A stretch of DNA of 64,000 bases from Spartinivicinus marinus. GTDB taxonomy: Bacteria; Pseudomonadota; Gammaproteobacteria; Pseudomonadales; Zooshikellaceae. The notes below the pieces were generated by a model. That model saw only the letters and a program-made list of their open reading frames with translations, was not told the origin of the DNA and searched no databases. A program made the translations under genes and the position numbers. Where the stretch lies: NCBI RefSeq assembly GCF_026309355.1, contig NZ_JAPJZK010000001.1, forward strand, positions 248,001-312,000. Reading direction: 5' to 3'. This document shows positions 27,473 through 37,200 of the stretch, piece by piece (position 1 is the stretch's first letter; each line of letters starts with the position of its first letter).

Positions 27473-27494
27473 TATATCCAATACGAAGGGTATA
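27473..27494. repeat. Short TATA-CCAATACGAAGGG-TATA motif upstream of nirS
   Basis: TATATCCAATACGAAGGG followed by TATA is an intact copy of the motif that is interrupted by an inserted element in the nirL-nirG gap (32144-32253). It lies about 60 bp before nirS. Confidence 0.5.
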
Positions 27495-27537
27495 ACCACC
27501 TATAAATAACTCATAACAATAGGTATAAGCACTCTAA

Positions 27538-29253
<1,716 letters not shown>

Positions 29254-29307
29254 GAGATATTTTTACAACCAATCTGATAAGTATTTAAACTCTTCCCTCA
29301 GGGAAAG

Positions 29308-29465
29308 TTTCTCAAAAAGCTGGGAAATATGGAGTAGGGTGTTCTGGAACTGCTGTCAGGAACAGCTAAAGCGCTAAAGGCCATGGATGGCCTTGTAGAG
29401 CAGTGGAAGAATACCCTGTTATTCCATATCGGACACTAGACTTATTTTCAACACCCTTTTACGAC
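29308..29465 (+). repeat. Structured intergenic repeat, copy A (nirS-nirC gap)
   Basis: This 158-bp element is shared with 61796-61959. The final 61 bp (29405-29465) agree at nearly every base with the second copy. AGGGTGTTC (29336-29344) can pair with GAATACCCT (29410-29418). Inside lies a hairpin AAGGCC-ATGGAT-GGCCTT (29377-29394). AACACCC at 29450-29456 can compete for the GGGTGTT strand. It sits in the nir operon and would be transcribed with it. Confidence 0.75.
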
Positions 29466-29528
29466 ACCCTCCTGTGGGGAGAAGGTTAGGATGAGGGGGG
29501 AAGTCCTATAACAACCAGGTAAAAGCCG

Positions 29529-29882
29529 ATGGTACGACGATTTTCTTCATCATTTACTTTATTTTTTTCATTGATTTTAATGATTAATAGTTCCCTTTTC
29601 GCTTATGCTGAAACAAGTCATCGTACTCCAAGTATAAAAAAGCAACAAGCGCTGCTTCATCTATTAAAACAGGACTGTGGGTCTTGTCATGGCATGCTGT
29701 TAAAAGGTGGTTTGGGACCACCACTATTAATGAAAAACCTTGAGGATAAGCCTATTGAATTAATTATTAATACCATTCTATATGGTCGCCCAGGTACTGC
29801 TATGCCCCCCTGGCAGGGCTTACTCTCAACCCAGGATGCCACATGGTTAGCACAACAGTTAAAAACCGGAGTCATCGAATGA
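29529..29882 (+). CDS. nirC: NirC, c-type cytochrome of heme d1 maturation
   Basis: The protein has 117 residues with a signal peptide ending near AYAE (residues 25-28). A single heme site C50-x2-C53-H54 (CGSCHG) and a methionine in TAMPPW define a small class I cytochrome. This matches NirC, encoded between nirS and nirF in denitrifiers and implicated in delivering electrons or in making active NirS. It overlaps nirF by 4 bp (ATGA), so the two are translationally coupled. The gene starts 275 bp after nirS, the gap being occupied by a structured repeat. Confidence 0.9.
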   Translation: MVRRFSSSFTLFFSLILMINSSLFAYAETSHRTPSIKKQQALLHLLKQDCGSCHGMLLKGGLGPPLLMKNLEDKPIELIINTILYGRPGTAMPPWQGLLSTQDATWLAQQLKTGVIE

Positions 29883-31153
29883 GTCTTTCTACAACAGTAA
29901 AACAGTTAGGCTTAATTCCTAAAAGTGTTACAAAATACGTTCAGAACACTATTTACTCTCCCCTATTACTTACCTTTTTCATTATTTCGCTAAGTGCTTG
30001 TCAGTTACAAAATCATCAGCTAAGGCCAACGGGTGACTTAGGGGTAATCATTGGACGAGCGACTGGCTCTATCCAAATTGTCAATACAACACAACAAGAA
30101 CCCTTAGCAAAAGTCGACAAACTTGGTGATTTATCACACGCTTCTGTCGTATTTTCTCGTGATCAACGTTATGCCTATATTTTTGCTAGAGATGGAGGGC
30201 TCACTAAAATTGATCTACTCCAAGATAGAATTGATCACCGAATTATTCAGTCAGGAAACAGTATTGGTGGAGCCATTAGTCAAAATGGTAAATGGATCGC
30301 TGTGTCTAACTATACACCAGGTGGCATCAAAATATTTTCAGCAGACACGTTAGAACTTGTCGCCGATATTACAGCCACGCCATTGAGCACAAACACAGAA
30401 AAGAAAGTCATTTATAGTAAAGTGGTAGGATTAGTAGATGCACCAGGTAACCGTTTTGTTTTCAGCCTATTTGATACCAATGAAATTTGGGTTGCTGACT
30501 ATATTAACCACGACAATAACGAAGAGTGGAAAGTCAAGAAATACCCTAAAATTGGCAAGCAACCATATGATGCATTAATTACACCTAATGGCCGCTACTA
30601 TATTGCGGGATTATTTGGTGAGAGCGGCTTCGCTTTGCTGGACTTATGGCACTTAGAAAAAGGCGTTAAACAGATTTTGCCAAATTATAATAAAAATAAG
30701 CGCACACTGCCTGTTTATAAAATGCCTCACTTAGAAGGCTGGGCTATGGCTGGGCATTATGCTTTTGTACCAGCAGTCGGGCAACACAACATTTTGGTGA
30801 TTGATACAGAAAGATGGCAACAAATTGCTACCATTCCAGTTCATGGTCAACCTGTTTTTGCTGTCGCTAGACCCGATGGACGTCAAGTATGGGTTAATTT
30901 TGCTTACCCTAATAACAATACCATACAAGTTATCAACACAGAAACCTATCAAGTTGTACACCAGTTTATGCCAGGACAGGCTGCACTTCATATGTCCTTT
31001 ACACCCAAAGGAGAACAATTATGGCTTTCGGTAAGGGATAGTAATGAAGTACAAGTTTATGACCCTACTACGTTCAAAAAATTAGCCGCATTTTCTGTAG
31101 ATAGTCCAAGTGGTATTTTCTTTACCAGTCGAGCACATCAAATTGGTTTATGA
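29879..31153 (+). CDS. nirF: NirF, heme d1 biosynthesis lipoprotein
   Basis: From the ATG at 29879 (in the nirC ATGA overlap) the protein has 424 residues; a longer frame from 29843 would overlap nirC further and is unlikely. A hydrophobic stretch ends in the lipobox LSAC (C41), so NirF should be a periplasm-facing lipoprotein. The rest is a d1-type propeller similar to NirS without heme c, with HLEGWAMAGH and HMSFTPKGEQLW among its motifs. NirF acts late in heme d1 synthesis, converting the d1 precursor. The N-terminus before the hydrophobic core is unusually long (about 25 residues) for a lipoprotein signal. Confidence 0.92.
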   Translation: MSLSTTVKQLGLIPKSVTKYVQNTIYSPLLLTFFIISLSACQLQNHQLRPTGDLGVIIGRATGSIQIVNTTQQEPLAKVDKLGDLSHASVVFSRDQRYAYIFARDGGLTKIDLLQDRIDHRIIQSGNSIGGAISQNGKWIAVSNYTPGGIKIFSADTLELVADITATPLSTNTEKKVIYSKVVGLVDAPGNRFVFSLFDTNEIWVADYINHDNNEEWKVKKYPKIGKQPYDALITPNGRYYIAGLFGESGFALLDLWHLEKGVKQILPNYNKNKRTLPVYKMPHLEGWAMAGHYAFVPAVGQHNILVIDTERWQQIATIPVHGQPVFAVARPDGRQVWVNFAYPNNNTIQVINTETYQVVHQFMPGQAALHMSFTPKGEQLWLSVRDSNEVQVYDPTTFKKLAAFSVDSPSGIFFTSRAHQIGL

Positions 31154-31166
31154 GCGGGGGTCAATA

Positions 31167-31619
31167 ATGCAAGCATTAGAAAAACAACTAATTAGTCAAT
31201 TCCAAAAACTAAGTGTCATTAGCTTGACACCTTATCAAGCAATCGCAAGAGAACTTGGTGTATCAGAATCTGATATTATTAACTCCCTCCAACAACTAAC
31301 AGATAACAATATTCTCTCTCGGTTTGGCCCTGTTTTTAACCACAGTGCTGCTGGCGCAAGTACGTTGGTTACTTTAGCGGTGCCAACAGATGAATTAGAT
31401 ACTGTAGCTGAAAAAATTAATCAATATCCAGAAGTGAATCATAACTATGCGAGAGACCACTATTATAACCTTTGGTTTGTAGTGACTGCCTATGACCAAG
31501 ACCACTTAATTCAAGTAATTAATCAGATTACCCAAGATATAAACCTTACTCCTTTAGTTTTACCCATGGAAAAAGCTTTTTATATAGATTTAGCTTTCCC
31601 GATTAACTGGGATAGTTAA
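31167..31619 (+). CDS. nirD: NirD-like siroheme decarboxylase subunit
   Basis: From the ATG at 31167 the protein has 150 residues. GAGCGGGGG lies 6 nt upstream, and nirF ends at 31153. It has an Lrp/AsnC-like winged helix (TPYQAIARELGVSESDI) followed by an alpha/beta domain with RFGPVFNHSAAGA and HNYARDHYYNLWFV. In the NirDLGH family, these proteins do not regulate transcription but decarboxylate siroheme to didecarboxysiroheme. The histidines near HNYARDH and the aromatic YNLWFV segment are conserved in this class. It is the first of four such genes. Order and length match NirD of P. aeruginosa, so I use the name. Confidence 0.88.
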   Translation: MQALEKQLISQFQKLSVISLTPYQAIARELGVSESDIINSLQQLTDNNILSRFGPVFNHSAAGASTLVTLAVPTDELDTVAEKINQYPEVNHNYARDHYYNLWFVVTAYDQDHLIQVINQITQDINLTPLVLPMEKAFYIDLAFPINWDS

Positions 31620-31633
31620 GGGCACCTCTACTC

Positions 31634-32143
31634 ATGATATCAGCAATTAACTATCAATTAACATTAAGCCAACAAGAAAGACTAAAAGCATTTTTAGAAC
31701 AGGGCTTACCATTTGAGCATAGGCCATTTAAAGCATTGGCAGAACAACTACAAACATCTGAACAAGCATTATTAGAAACTGTACAACAATGGCAGCAGCA
31801 AGGGCTTATCCGCCGATTTGGCTTAGTTATTCGTCATCATGGGTTAGGTTATCATGCCAATGCTATGGTGGTTTGGGATATTAATGATGAAGATGTAGAG
31901 CGAGCTGGTGAAAAATTAGCCAACGAACCAGCAATTACCTTATGTTACCAACGTAAACGACAACAACCTGAATGGCCCTATAATTTATTTTGTATGATTC
32001 ATGGTAAGGAAAAACAACAGGTTTTAAATGAAATAAAACAAATTATTGCGCGGCATCAACTACAAAAAGTGCCTTATGAAATACTGTTTAGTAATAAAGT
32101 GTATAAACAAAGGGGGGGGCGTTATAGCCCTCGCAAATCATAA
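31634..32143 (+). CDS. nirL: NirL-like siroheme decarboxylase subunit
   Basis: The protein has 169 residues. A winged helix opens it (PFEHRPFKALAEQLQTSEQALLETV), followed by IRRFGLVIRHHGLGYHANAMVVWDI and CYQRKRQQPEWPYNLFCMIHGK. The RRFG...RHH and PEWPYNLF segments are the signature of the NirL/NirH type, which pairs with the NirD/NirG type to form an active siroheme decarboxylase. It follows nirD by 14 bp, consistent with a heterodimer. A 110-bp inverted-repeat element separates it from nirG. The run of eight G residues at 32112-32119 lies in-frame near the C-terminus and is a possible slippage site. Confidence 0.86.
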   Translation: MISAINYQLTLSQQERLKAFLEQGLPFEHRPFKALAEQLQTSEQALLETVQQWQQQGLIRRFGLVIRHHGLGYHANAMVVWDINDEDVERAGEKLANEPAITLCYQRKRQQPEWPYNLFCMIHGKEKQQVLNEIKQIIARHQLQKVPYEILFSNKVYKQRGGRYSPRKS

Positions 32144-32253
32144 TATAGCCAATGCGAATGGTTTTTAGGGGCGGCCGTCGAGCGATGAATCCCCATGAGT
32201 TTATGTTTTTGAGCGACGACAACAAACCCTAAAGATAATTCGCGAAGGGTATA
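32144..32253 (+). mobile_element. 110-bp MITE-like inverted-repeat element in the nirL-nirG gap
   Basis: Imperfect 27-bp ends are inverted copies of each other at 32144-32170 and 32227-32253, about 19 of 27 matching. GCGAA occurs at 32154-32158 and again at 32242-32246, as in a 5-bp target duplication. Removing one copy plus the 83 bp between leaves TATAGCCAATGCGAAGGG plus TATA, almost identical to the intact motif at 27473-27494. The element carries no coding capacity and supplies GAAGGG before the nirG start. Confidence 0.65.
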
Positions 32254-32254
32254 A

Positions 32255-32701
32255 ATGATGGATAAATTAGATCGACAACTGCTTAACCGCTTACAAACAG
32301 GCATACCCATTTGCGAGTATCCATTTCAAGTCATTGCTAATGAACTTTCTTGCACTGAGCAACAGGTTATTGATAAATTGCAAAAAATGCTTGATTCTGG
32401 CTTGCTAACACGCTTTGGTCCATTATTTGATATTAATGAATTTGGTGGTGCCTTTACCTTAGTAGCTATGCAAGTGCCCAGCGAAGACTTTGATAAAGTC
32501 ACTGCTATTGTTAATCAGTTCCCTCAAGTTGCTCATAATTATCAACGTCAACATCAATTTAATATGTGGTTTGTCATAGCCACAGAAAAAACGGATGAAA
32601 TAGTCGATATTATTACCCAAATAGAGTCTCTTACTGGCTTACGCGTTTATAATATGCCAAAACAGGAGGAGTTTTATGTCGGCTTATACCTCCCAGTTTA
32701 A
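32255..32701 (+). CDS. nirG: NirG-like siroheme decarboxylase subunit
   Basis: The protein has 148 residues; ATGATG at 32255 allows two adjacent starts. Like NirD, it begins with a winged helix (YPFQVIANELSCTEQQVIDKL) and continues with TRFGPLFDINEFGGAFTLVAM and HNYQRQHQFNMWFVIA. This places it in the NirD/NirG half of the siroheme decarboxylase family. The ribosome site GAAGGG is the outer end of the inserted element, so translation may depend on it. It overlaps nirH by 26 bp. P. aeruginosa has the same nirDLGH order, although many denitrifiers carry only one fused pair. Confidence 0.87.
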   Translation: MMDKLDRQLLNRLQTGIPICEYPFQVIANELSCTEQQVIDKLQKMLDSGLLTRFGPLFDINEFGGAFTLVAMQVPSEDFDKVTAIVNQFPQVAHNYQRQHQFNMWFVIATEKTDEIVDIITQIESLTGLRVYNMPKQEEFYVGLYLPV

Positions 32702-33206
32702 CCTCCACTCCAGCCAACCACTGAGCAATTCACTGACGCCTATTGAACGGAAACTAGTGGTTCTGACACAATCAGGGCTACCTGTCATACCTAAGCCTTT
32801 TGAATGGCTAGCAGAACAATTGCAAGTATCACTAGCTGAGACACTAGTCATTATACAACAGTTACAGCAACGAGGCGTTATTCGCCGTATTGCTGCTGTC
32901 CCTAATCACTATCGACTAGGTTATCGCTATAATGGTATGACAGTATGGGATGTAACAGACTCTCAAGCTAACCTCTTAGGTAAGCGAATTGCCCAATTGC
33001 CTTTTGTCAGCCACTGCTATCTTCGACCACGACATTTACCAGAGTGGCCATTTAATTTATTTGCGATGATCCATGCTCGCAAACAAGCTACTATGGAAAA
33101 TTATCGTAGCCAAATTCGTGATGTACTGGGAAAAGCCTATCAATCAGATGATGTATTAGTAAGCAGTAAAATTCTGAAAAAAACTGGACTACGACTACTA
33201 CCTTAA
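32676..33206 (+). CDS. nirH: NirH-like siroheme decarboxylase subunit
   Basis: The protein has 176 residues and starts inside the end of nirG (26-bp overlap), with CAGGAGGAG upstream as a strong ribosome site. Its winged helix is KPFEWLAEQLQVSLAETLVI, followed by IRRIAAVPNHYRLGYRYNGMTVWDV and CYLRPRHLPEWPFNLFAMIHA. The PEWPFNLF segment pairs it with NirL. The four NirDLGH proteins together form two heterodimeric decarboxylases. The overlap with nirG suggests that a NirG-NirH pair is made in equal amounts. The N-terminal 20 residues are poorly conserved and the exact start could lie slightly downstream. Confidence 0.87.
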   Translation: MSAYTSQFNLHSSQPLSNSLTPIERKLVVLTQSGLPVIPKPFEWLAEQLQVSLAETLVIIQQLQQRGVIRRIAAVPNHYRLGYRYNGMTVWDVTDSQANLLGKRIAQLPFVSHCYLRPRHLPEWPFNLFAMIHARKQATMENYRSQIRDVLGKAYQSDDVLVSSKILKKTGLRLLP

Positions 33207-33244
33207 ATGACTCTTTACAACTATAAATTAAAAGTGCAACTACT

Positions 33245-34423
33245 ATGTTCCGGATCAGTCAATTTATGCGTTGCTTAACGCAGGAGTCCCCTCCTCCTTT
33301 TCCATCCCCCCCTAAAGCACCTGTCATTATCTGGAATCTCACACGACGCTGTAATTTAACTTGTCGCCACTGTTACTCCACCTCTGCCAACACCCATTTT
33401 CACAACGAACTAACCACTACAGAAGCAAAGCAAGTGATGGACGATTTACGTGCAGCTAATGTTTCTGTATTAATATTATCTGGCGGCGAGCCACTATTAA
33501 GGCCTGATATATACGAACTAACAGCTTACGCACGTGCCTTGGGCTTTTTTGTTGCTTTATCTACTAATGGGACATTAATCAACAAAAACAATATTCAACA
33601 GGTGACCAACGCTCAATTTAATTATGTTGGTATTAGTGTAGATGGCCTGGAAACAACCCATGATCAATTTCGCCAGCAAACAGGCAGTTACCAAGCTTCG
33701 CTTGCAGCAATTAATTACTGTAAACAAGCTAATATTAAAGTCGGTATTCGCTTTACGTTAACGGAACAAAATGCCTGTGAGCTACCTCAGTTGCTTGATT
33801 TAATGGAAGATCTTCATGTAGATAAATTCTACTTATCACACCTAAACTACTCTGGCCGTGGCAAACGCAGTGCTAAATTAGATGCATCAAAGCGAATTAC
33901 CCGTAATGCTATTGAATTATTATTTAAACGAAGCTATCAACATCTTATTGAACAACGTAATACCGATTTTGTAACTGGTAATAATGATGCAGATGGTCCT
34001 TTTTTGCTACAATGGGCCAAACAGCACATAGCCACTCAATCATTAAACAATACTGAACGAAAGCAGAAAATTAAACTTTTAGAACAGCATCTGAAACAAT
34101 GGGGTGGAAATGCTACAGGCATCCATATTGCCAATATTGATAATATGGGCAATGTCCACCCTGACAGCTACTGGTGGAGCTACAGTTTAGGAAATATTAA
34201 AGATAAATCTTTTAATAAAATTTGGTTTGATAATAATGATACATTATTAGCTGGTTTGCGCGAACACCCAAGAAGAATAACAGGAAGATGCTCCCATTGT
34301 CAGCAGTTTTCAATTTGTGGCGGTAACACCCGCACCCGTTCTTATGCACTTACCGGTGATGTTTGGGGCGAAGATCCAGGTTGCTATTTACATGATAACG
34401 AAATTGCGGTGGTACAAGTATAA
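33245..34423 (+). CDS. nirJ: NirJ, radical SAM enzyme of heme d1 synthesis
   Basis: The protein has 392 residues. C36-x3-C40-x2-C43 (CNLTCRHC) binds the SAM-cleaving 4Fe-4S cluster, and SGGEPLLRPD follows as the GGE motif. A C-terminal SPASM-like cysteine set (CSHCQQFSICGGN and DPGC) supports auxiliary clusters. NirJ removes two propionate side chains from didecarboxysiroheme on the way to heme d1. The start at 33245 has no clear ribosome site; an ATG seven codons later is an alternative. It follows the nirH stop by 38 bp and precedes nirN by 22 bp, and belongs to the same operon. Confidence 0.95.
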   Translation: MFRISQFMRCLTQESPPPFPSPPKAPVIIWNLTRRCNLTCRHCYSTSANTHFHNELTTTEAKQVMDDLRAANVSVLILSGGEPLLRPDIYELTAYARALGFFVALSTNGTLINKNNIQQVTNAQFNYVGISVDGLETTHDQFRQQTGSYQASLAAINYCKQANIKVGIRFTLTEQNACELPQLLDLMEDLHVDKFYLSHLNYSGRGKRSAKLDASKRITRNAIELLFKRSYQHLIEQRNTDFVTGNNDADGPFLLQWAKQHIATQSLNNTERKQKIKLLEQHLKQWGGNATGIHIANIDNMGNVHPDSYWWSYSLGNIKDKSFNKIWFDNNDTLLAGLREHPRRITGRCSHCQQFSICGGNTRTRSYALTGDVWGEDPGCYLHDNEIAVVQV

Positions 34424-34445
34424 ATGAATAAAGGAGTAGATATCA

Positions 34446-36014
34446 GTGAACAAAATAGTTGTTTTTGCCACTTATTTTTTGGTTTCATTATCACAACTAA
34501 ATAACTTAGGGTATGCTCAAACAAAACCAGTTATAGATGAAAACGTACTTTATCAGCAACACTGCCAAACTTGTCATGGTAAAAATCGCTTAGGGGGTCA
34601 TGGGCCTGCCCTATTACCAGGCAATCTATCTCGTCTAAAACCTGTAGTAGCAGAAAAGGTTATTAATGATGGCAGGCCCGCCACTCAAATGCCTGGCTTT
34701 TCCTCGGTTTTGAATCAGCAACAGGTAACTGCTTTAGTTAAATTTATTTATCAGCCTCCAACTAAAGCGCCCCAATGGAACCTAACAGCAATTAAAAACT
34801 CTCATCGTATGCTTGTCCCAACTAGCCAATTACCCAAAAAACCCACATATCAGGCAGACATAATGAATCTGTTTGTCGTTGTGGAAAGTGGTGATCACCA
34901 TGTCACCATTTTAAACGGCGATACGTTTACACCGATACATCGATTCAAAAGTCATTATGCCTTACATGGCGGCCCTAAGTTTTCCCCAGATGGGCGCTTT
35001 GTTTATTTTGCCTCACGGGATGGCTGGGTAAGTAAGTTTGATCTCTATAGTTTACAAACGACTGCAGAGGTTCGAGTTGGGTTAAATACTCGTAACCTAG
35101 CAGCCAGTGCAGATGGTTATTATCTTATGGCAGCCAATTATTTACCAAATACACTGGTACTACTCAACAGCCAGGATTTGTCTGTGAAAGATATTATTCC
35201 GGTAAGTGATGGCCATGGAAAGCCTTCAAGAGTCAGTGCAGTTTATACTGCCCCTCCTCGTAATAGCTTTATTGTTGCACTCAAGGATGTCAAAGAAGTT
35301 TGGGAAATTCCATATAATCAACAGGGCGCCAACCAACTGAGGCAGTTATCTGTACTTCCAGAGCAGTCTTTATTGTTACCAGCATCCCCTTTTACCATCA
35401 AGCGAATTCCTGTGACGGATTATCTCGATGATTTTTTCTTTGATGCAAACTATCAACATTTAGTTGGTACCAGCCGGGAAACCCATAATGGCAATGTCAT
35501 TCAACTTGATCAAGGTAAAAAAATTGCCTCTATCCCTTTAACCGGACTTCCCCACTTAGGCTCAGGTATTTATTGGACTATTAACAAGCAATCGGTAATG
35601 GCTACGCCAAATATTAAAAAAGGTATCATATCTATTATTGATATAAACAACTGGAAAGTCATTAAAGAAATCCCAACCGAAGGCCCTGGCTTTTTTATTC
35701 GCAGTCATAAGAATTCTCCTTATGCTTGGGCTGATGTGTTTTTTGGACCGAACAAAGAAAAAGTACATATTATTGATAAACAGCAATTAGAAATAATCAA
35801 AACGCTAGCTCCTATGCCAGGGAAAAATGCAGCGCATGTTGAATTCAGTAAAGATGGTCGCTATGCGCTACTGAGTGTATGGGATATGGATGGCGCACTT
35901 ATTGTTTATGATGCTAAGACACTCCAGGAAATTAAACGCTTACCCATGAAAAAGCCTTCAGGTAAATATAATGTCTATAATAAAACCCATTATGCAGAAG
36001 GAACGAGTCACTAA
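34446..36014 (+). CDS. nirN: NirN, cd1-like dehydrogenase of heme d1 synthesis
   Basis: The protein has 522 residues with a signal peptide ending near GYAQ (residues 22-25). It has one heme c site, C40-x2-C43-H44 (CQTCHG), a methionine in ATQMPGF, and a d1-type propeller. It resembles NirS but has a shorter N-terminus, and it lacks the FLHDGG and IPHPGRG active-site motifs of NirS, which separates it as NirN. NirN oxidises dihydro-heme d1 to heme d1 and binds NirS for transfer. The start codon is GTG at 34446, nine bases after AAGGAG. It is the last gene of the nir operon; nirE, the SAM uroporphyrinogen III methyltransferase usual in this cluster, is absent here. Confidence 0.93.
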   Translation: MNKIVVFATYFLVSLSQLNNLGYAQTKPVIDENVLYQQHCQTCHGKNRLGGHGPALLPGNLSRLKPVVAEKVINDGRPATQMPGFSSVLNQQQVTALVKFIYQPPTKAPQWNLTAIKNSHRMLVPTSQLPKKPTYQADIMNLFVVVESGDHHVTILNGDTFTPIHRFKSHYALHGGPKFSPDGRFVYFASRDGWVSKFDLYSLQTTAEVRVGLNTRNLAASADGYYLMAANYLPNTLVLLNSQDLSVKDIIPVSDGHGKPSRVSAVYTAPPRNSFIVALKDVKEVWEIPYNQQGANQLRQLSVLPEQSLLLPASPFTIKRIPVTDYLDDFFFDANYQHLVGTSRETHNGNVIQLDQGKKIASIPLTGLPHLGSGIYWTINKQSVMATPNIKKGIISIIDINNWKVIKEIPTEGPGFFIRSHKNSPYAWADVFFGPNKEKVHIIDKQQLEIIKTLAPMPGKNAAHVEFSKDGRYALLSVWDMDGALIVYDAKTLQEIKRLPMKKPSGKYNVYNKTHYAEGTSH

Positions 36015-36054
36015 CTTAGCAACTAAAAATCATTCATAACCGGTATATAAGCTT

Positions 36055-36840
36055 CTAATGAATAGCTTCATACTGGCTGGTAATACCCTCCATTTTTTTC
36101 AACATAAACTCAGTTGTAGCAGCTATGACAAAGGGTACATATTGATTATTTTTCATAAAATTAAAGCCAGATCGCGAAAACCGCCATTGTGAAATAACTT
36201 TATCTAATGCAGAGTTAAGGGCTTCATTATTAACACTTGAACTCCTCAACATTACTAATGCTCGGTCATATTCATCAACAGCTGCTTGCAAATGTTGTTG
36301 AAGATCACCTCCAGTTACTCGCCAACTTAAACCTGCGTATAACATAGCAATCCTTTGTGACAACATGCGCTGGCGACCTGCAAGATTAATTAACCTGCCT
36401 TTTTTGCCTTTAACCTGTTGTTCAAGTACTATTACTAACTGCTCACAAGCTGCCAATAAGCGATCACCTTCCTTTATCACATTGTCTGCTTGATTAAATT
36501 GAGGCTTTTGTGTCACAAGCTGACTAAATGTAGACCATTGGCCCTGCATTGGCACTAATAATACATCCTGCTGTTGATTTTTAAGAAAGCTCGCCAGTTG
36601 AACCAGCTGTTTCTCAAATAACTGCTGCCCTGCCTGTAACTGTTGGTTAAACTTGTCCGTAGCCACGCCTTGCCCAATGAGTAAGTAAGACTTTGCTATT
36701 CTTTGAGTTAACATTCGCTGCCGACCAGCAATATTAATGATCTCATCTATCGTTAGTTCAGCTGCATTCACAACAGACTCAAATGGTTGAAGAAATAAAC
36801 AGGTCAAGATGATAGCTAACAGAGAAGGTTTTAAGTGCAT
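36055..36840 (-). CDS. Periplasmic protein with two PilJ/NarX-like P-box repeats
   Basis: From the ATG at 36840 the protein has 261 residues and a signal peptide ending at VNA (residues 24-26); a longer frame from 36939 has no signal-like start. The mature part is two helical repeats. Each begins with a near-identical motif, IAGRQRMLTQRIAK (about 37-50) and LAGRQRMLSQRIAM (about 153-166). These match the type IV pilus chemotaxis N-terminal (PilJ) domain, related to the nitrate-sensing P-box region of NarX/NarQ. No membrane anchor, HAMP or output domain follows, so it is a free periplasmic binding protein. It is convergent with nirN and 40 bp away. Nitrate or nitrite binding is an inference from family and location. 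Confidence 0.8.
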   Translation of the reverse strand: MHLKPSLLAIILTCLFLQPFESVVNAAELTIDEIINIAGRQRMLTQRIAKSYLLIGQGVATDKFNQQLQAGQQLFEKQLVQLASFLKNQQQDVLLVPMQGQWSTFSQLVTQKPQFNQADNVIKEGDRLLAACEQLVIVLEQQVKGKKGRLINLAGRQRMLSQRIAMLYAGLSWRVTGGDLQQHLQAAVDEYDRALVMLRSSSVNNEALNSALDKVISQWRFSRSGFNFMKNNQYVPFVIAATTEFMLKKMEGITSQYEAIH

Positions 36841-37200
36841 AAGGTAAGTACCAGAACAGAGAGATAATGCTACTCCGTTATACATATTACACAAAATAAA
36901 GTGTTGCTTGAGGTCAACTAAGCCAAAGTTGTTGAACAATCATTTTTTGACTGCTATTTTCGCAATTCCTAATATTGAGCAGCTTCTTGGCTTTAGGTTT
37001 AGCTAAAGTGAATGGGAGTAAATAGCTAAAAATAAAACTAATATTAAAAGAATATAGGTATTTACCCTCATATACTCTCTATCAGGTATATTTGTAGGGT
37101 ATTTAAGGTTTTTTAGTAGATAAAATGTTTATTAATTGATTAGTTAATAGTAGTATGTCACGGTTTAGAGATAACTTGGATTATAAGCAGGATGTTAACT
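36841..37200. other. Divergent gap without an obvious gene
   Basis: This 360-bp AT-rich stretch separates the P-box protein from the duplicated-domain lipoprotein and would hold both promoters. No FNR-type palindrome or stable hairpin is apparent. An AGGA at 37189-37192 serves the lipoprotein start. Confidence 0.35.

Noticed and set aside
32112-32119. Run of eight G residues near the nirL 3' end as a frameshift or assembly error
   Set aside because: The frame continues to a sensible stop and the product length matches the family, so no disruption is evident.
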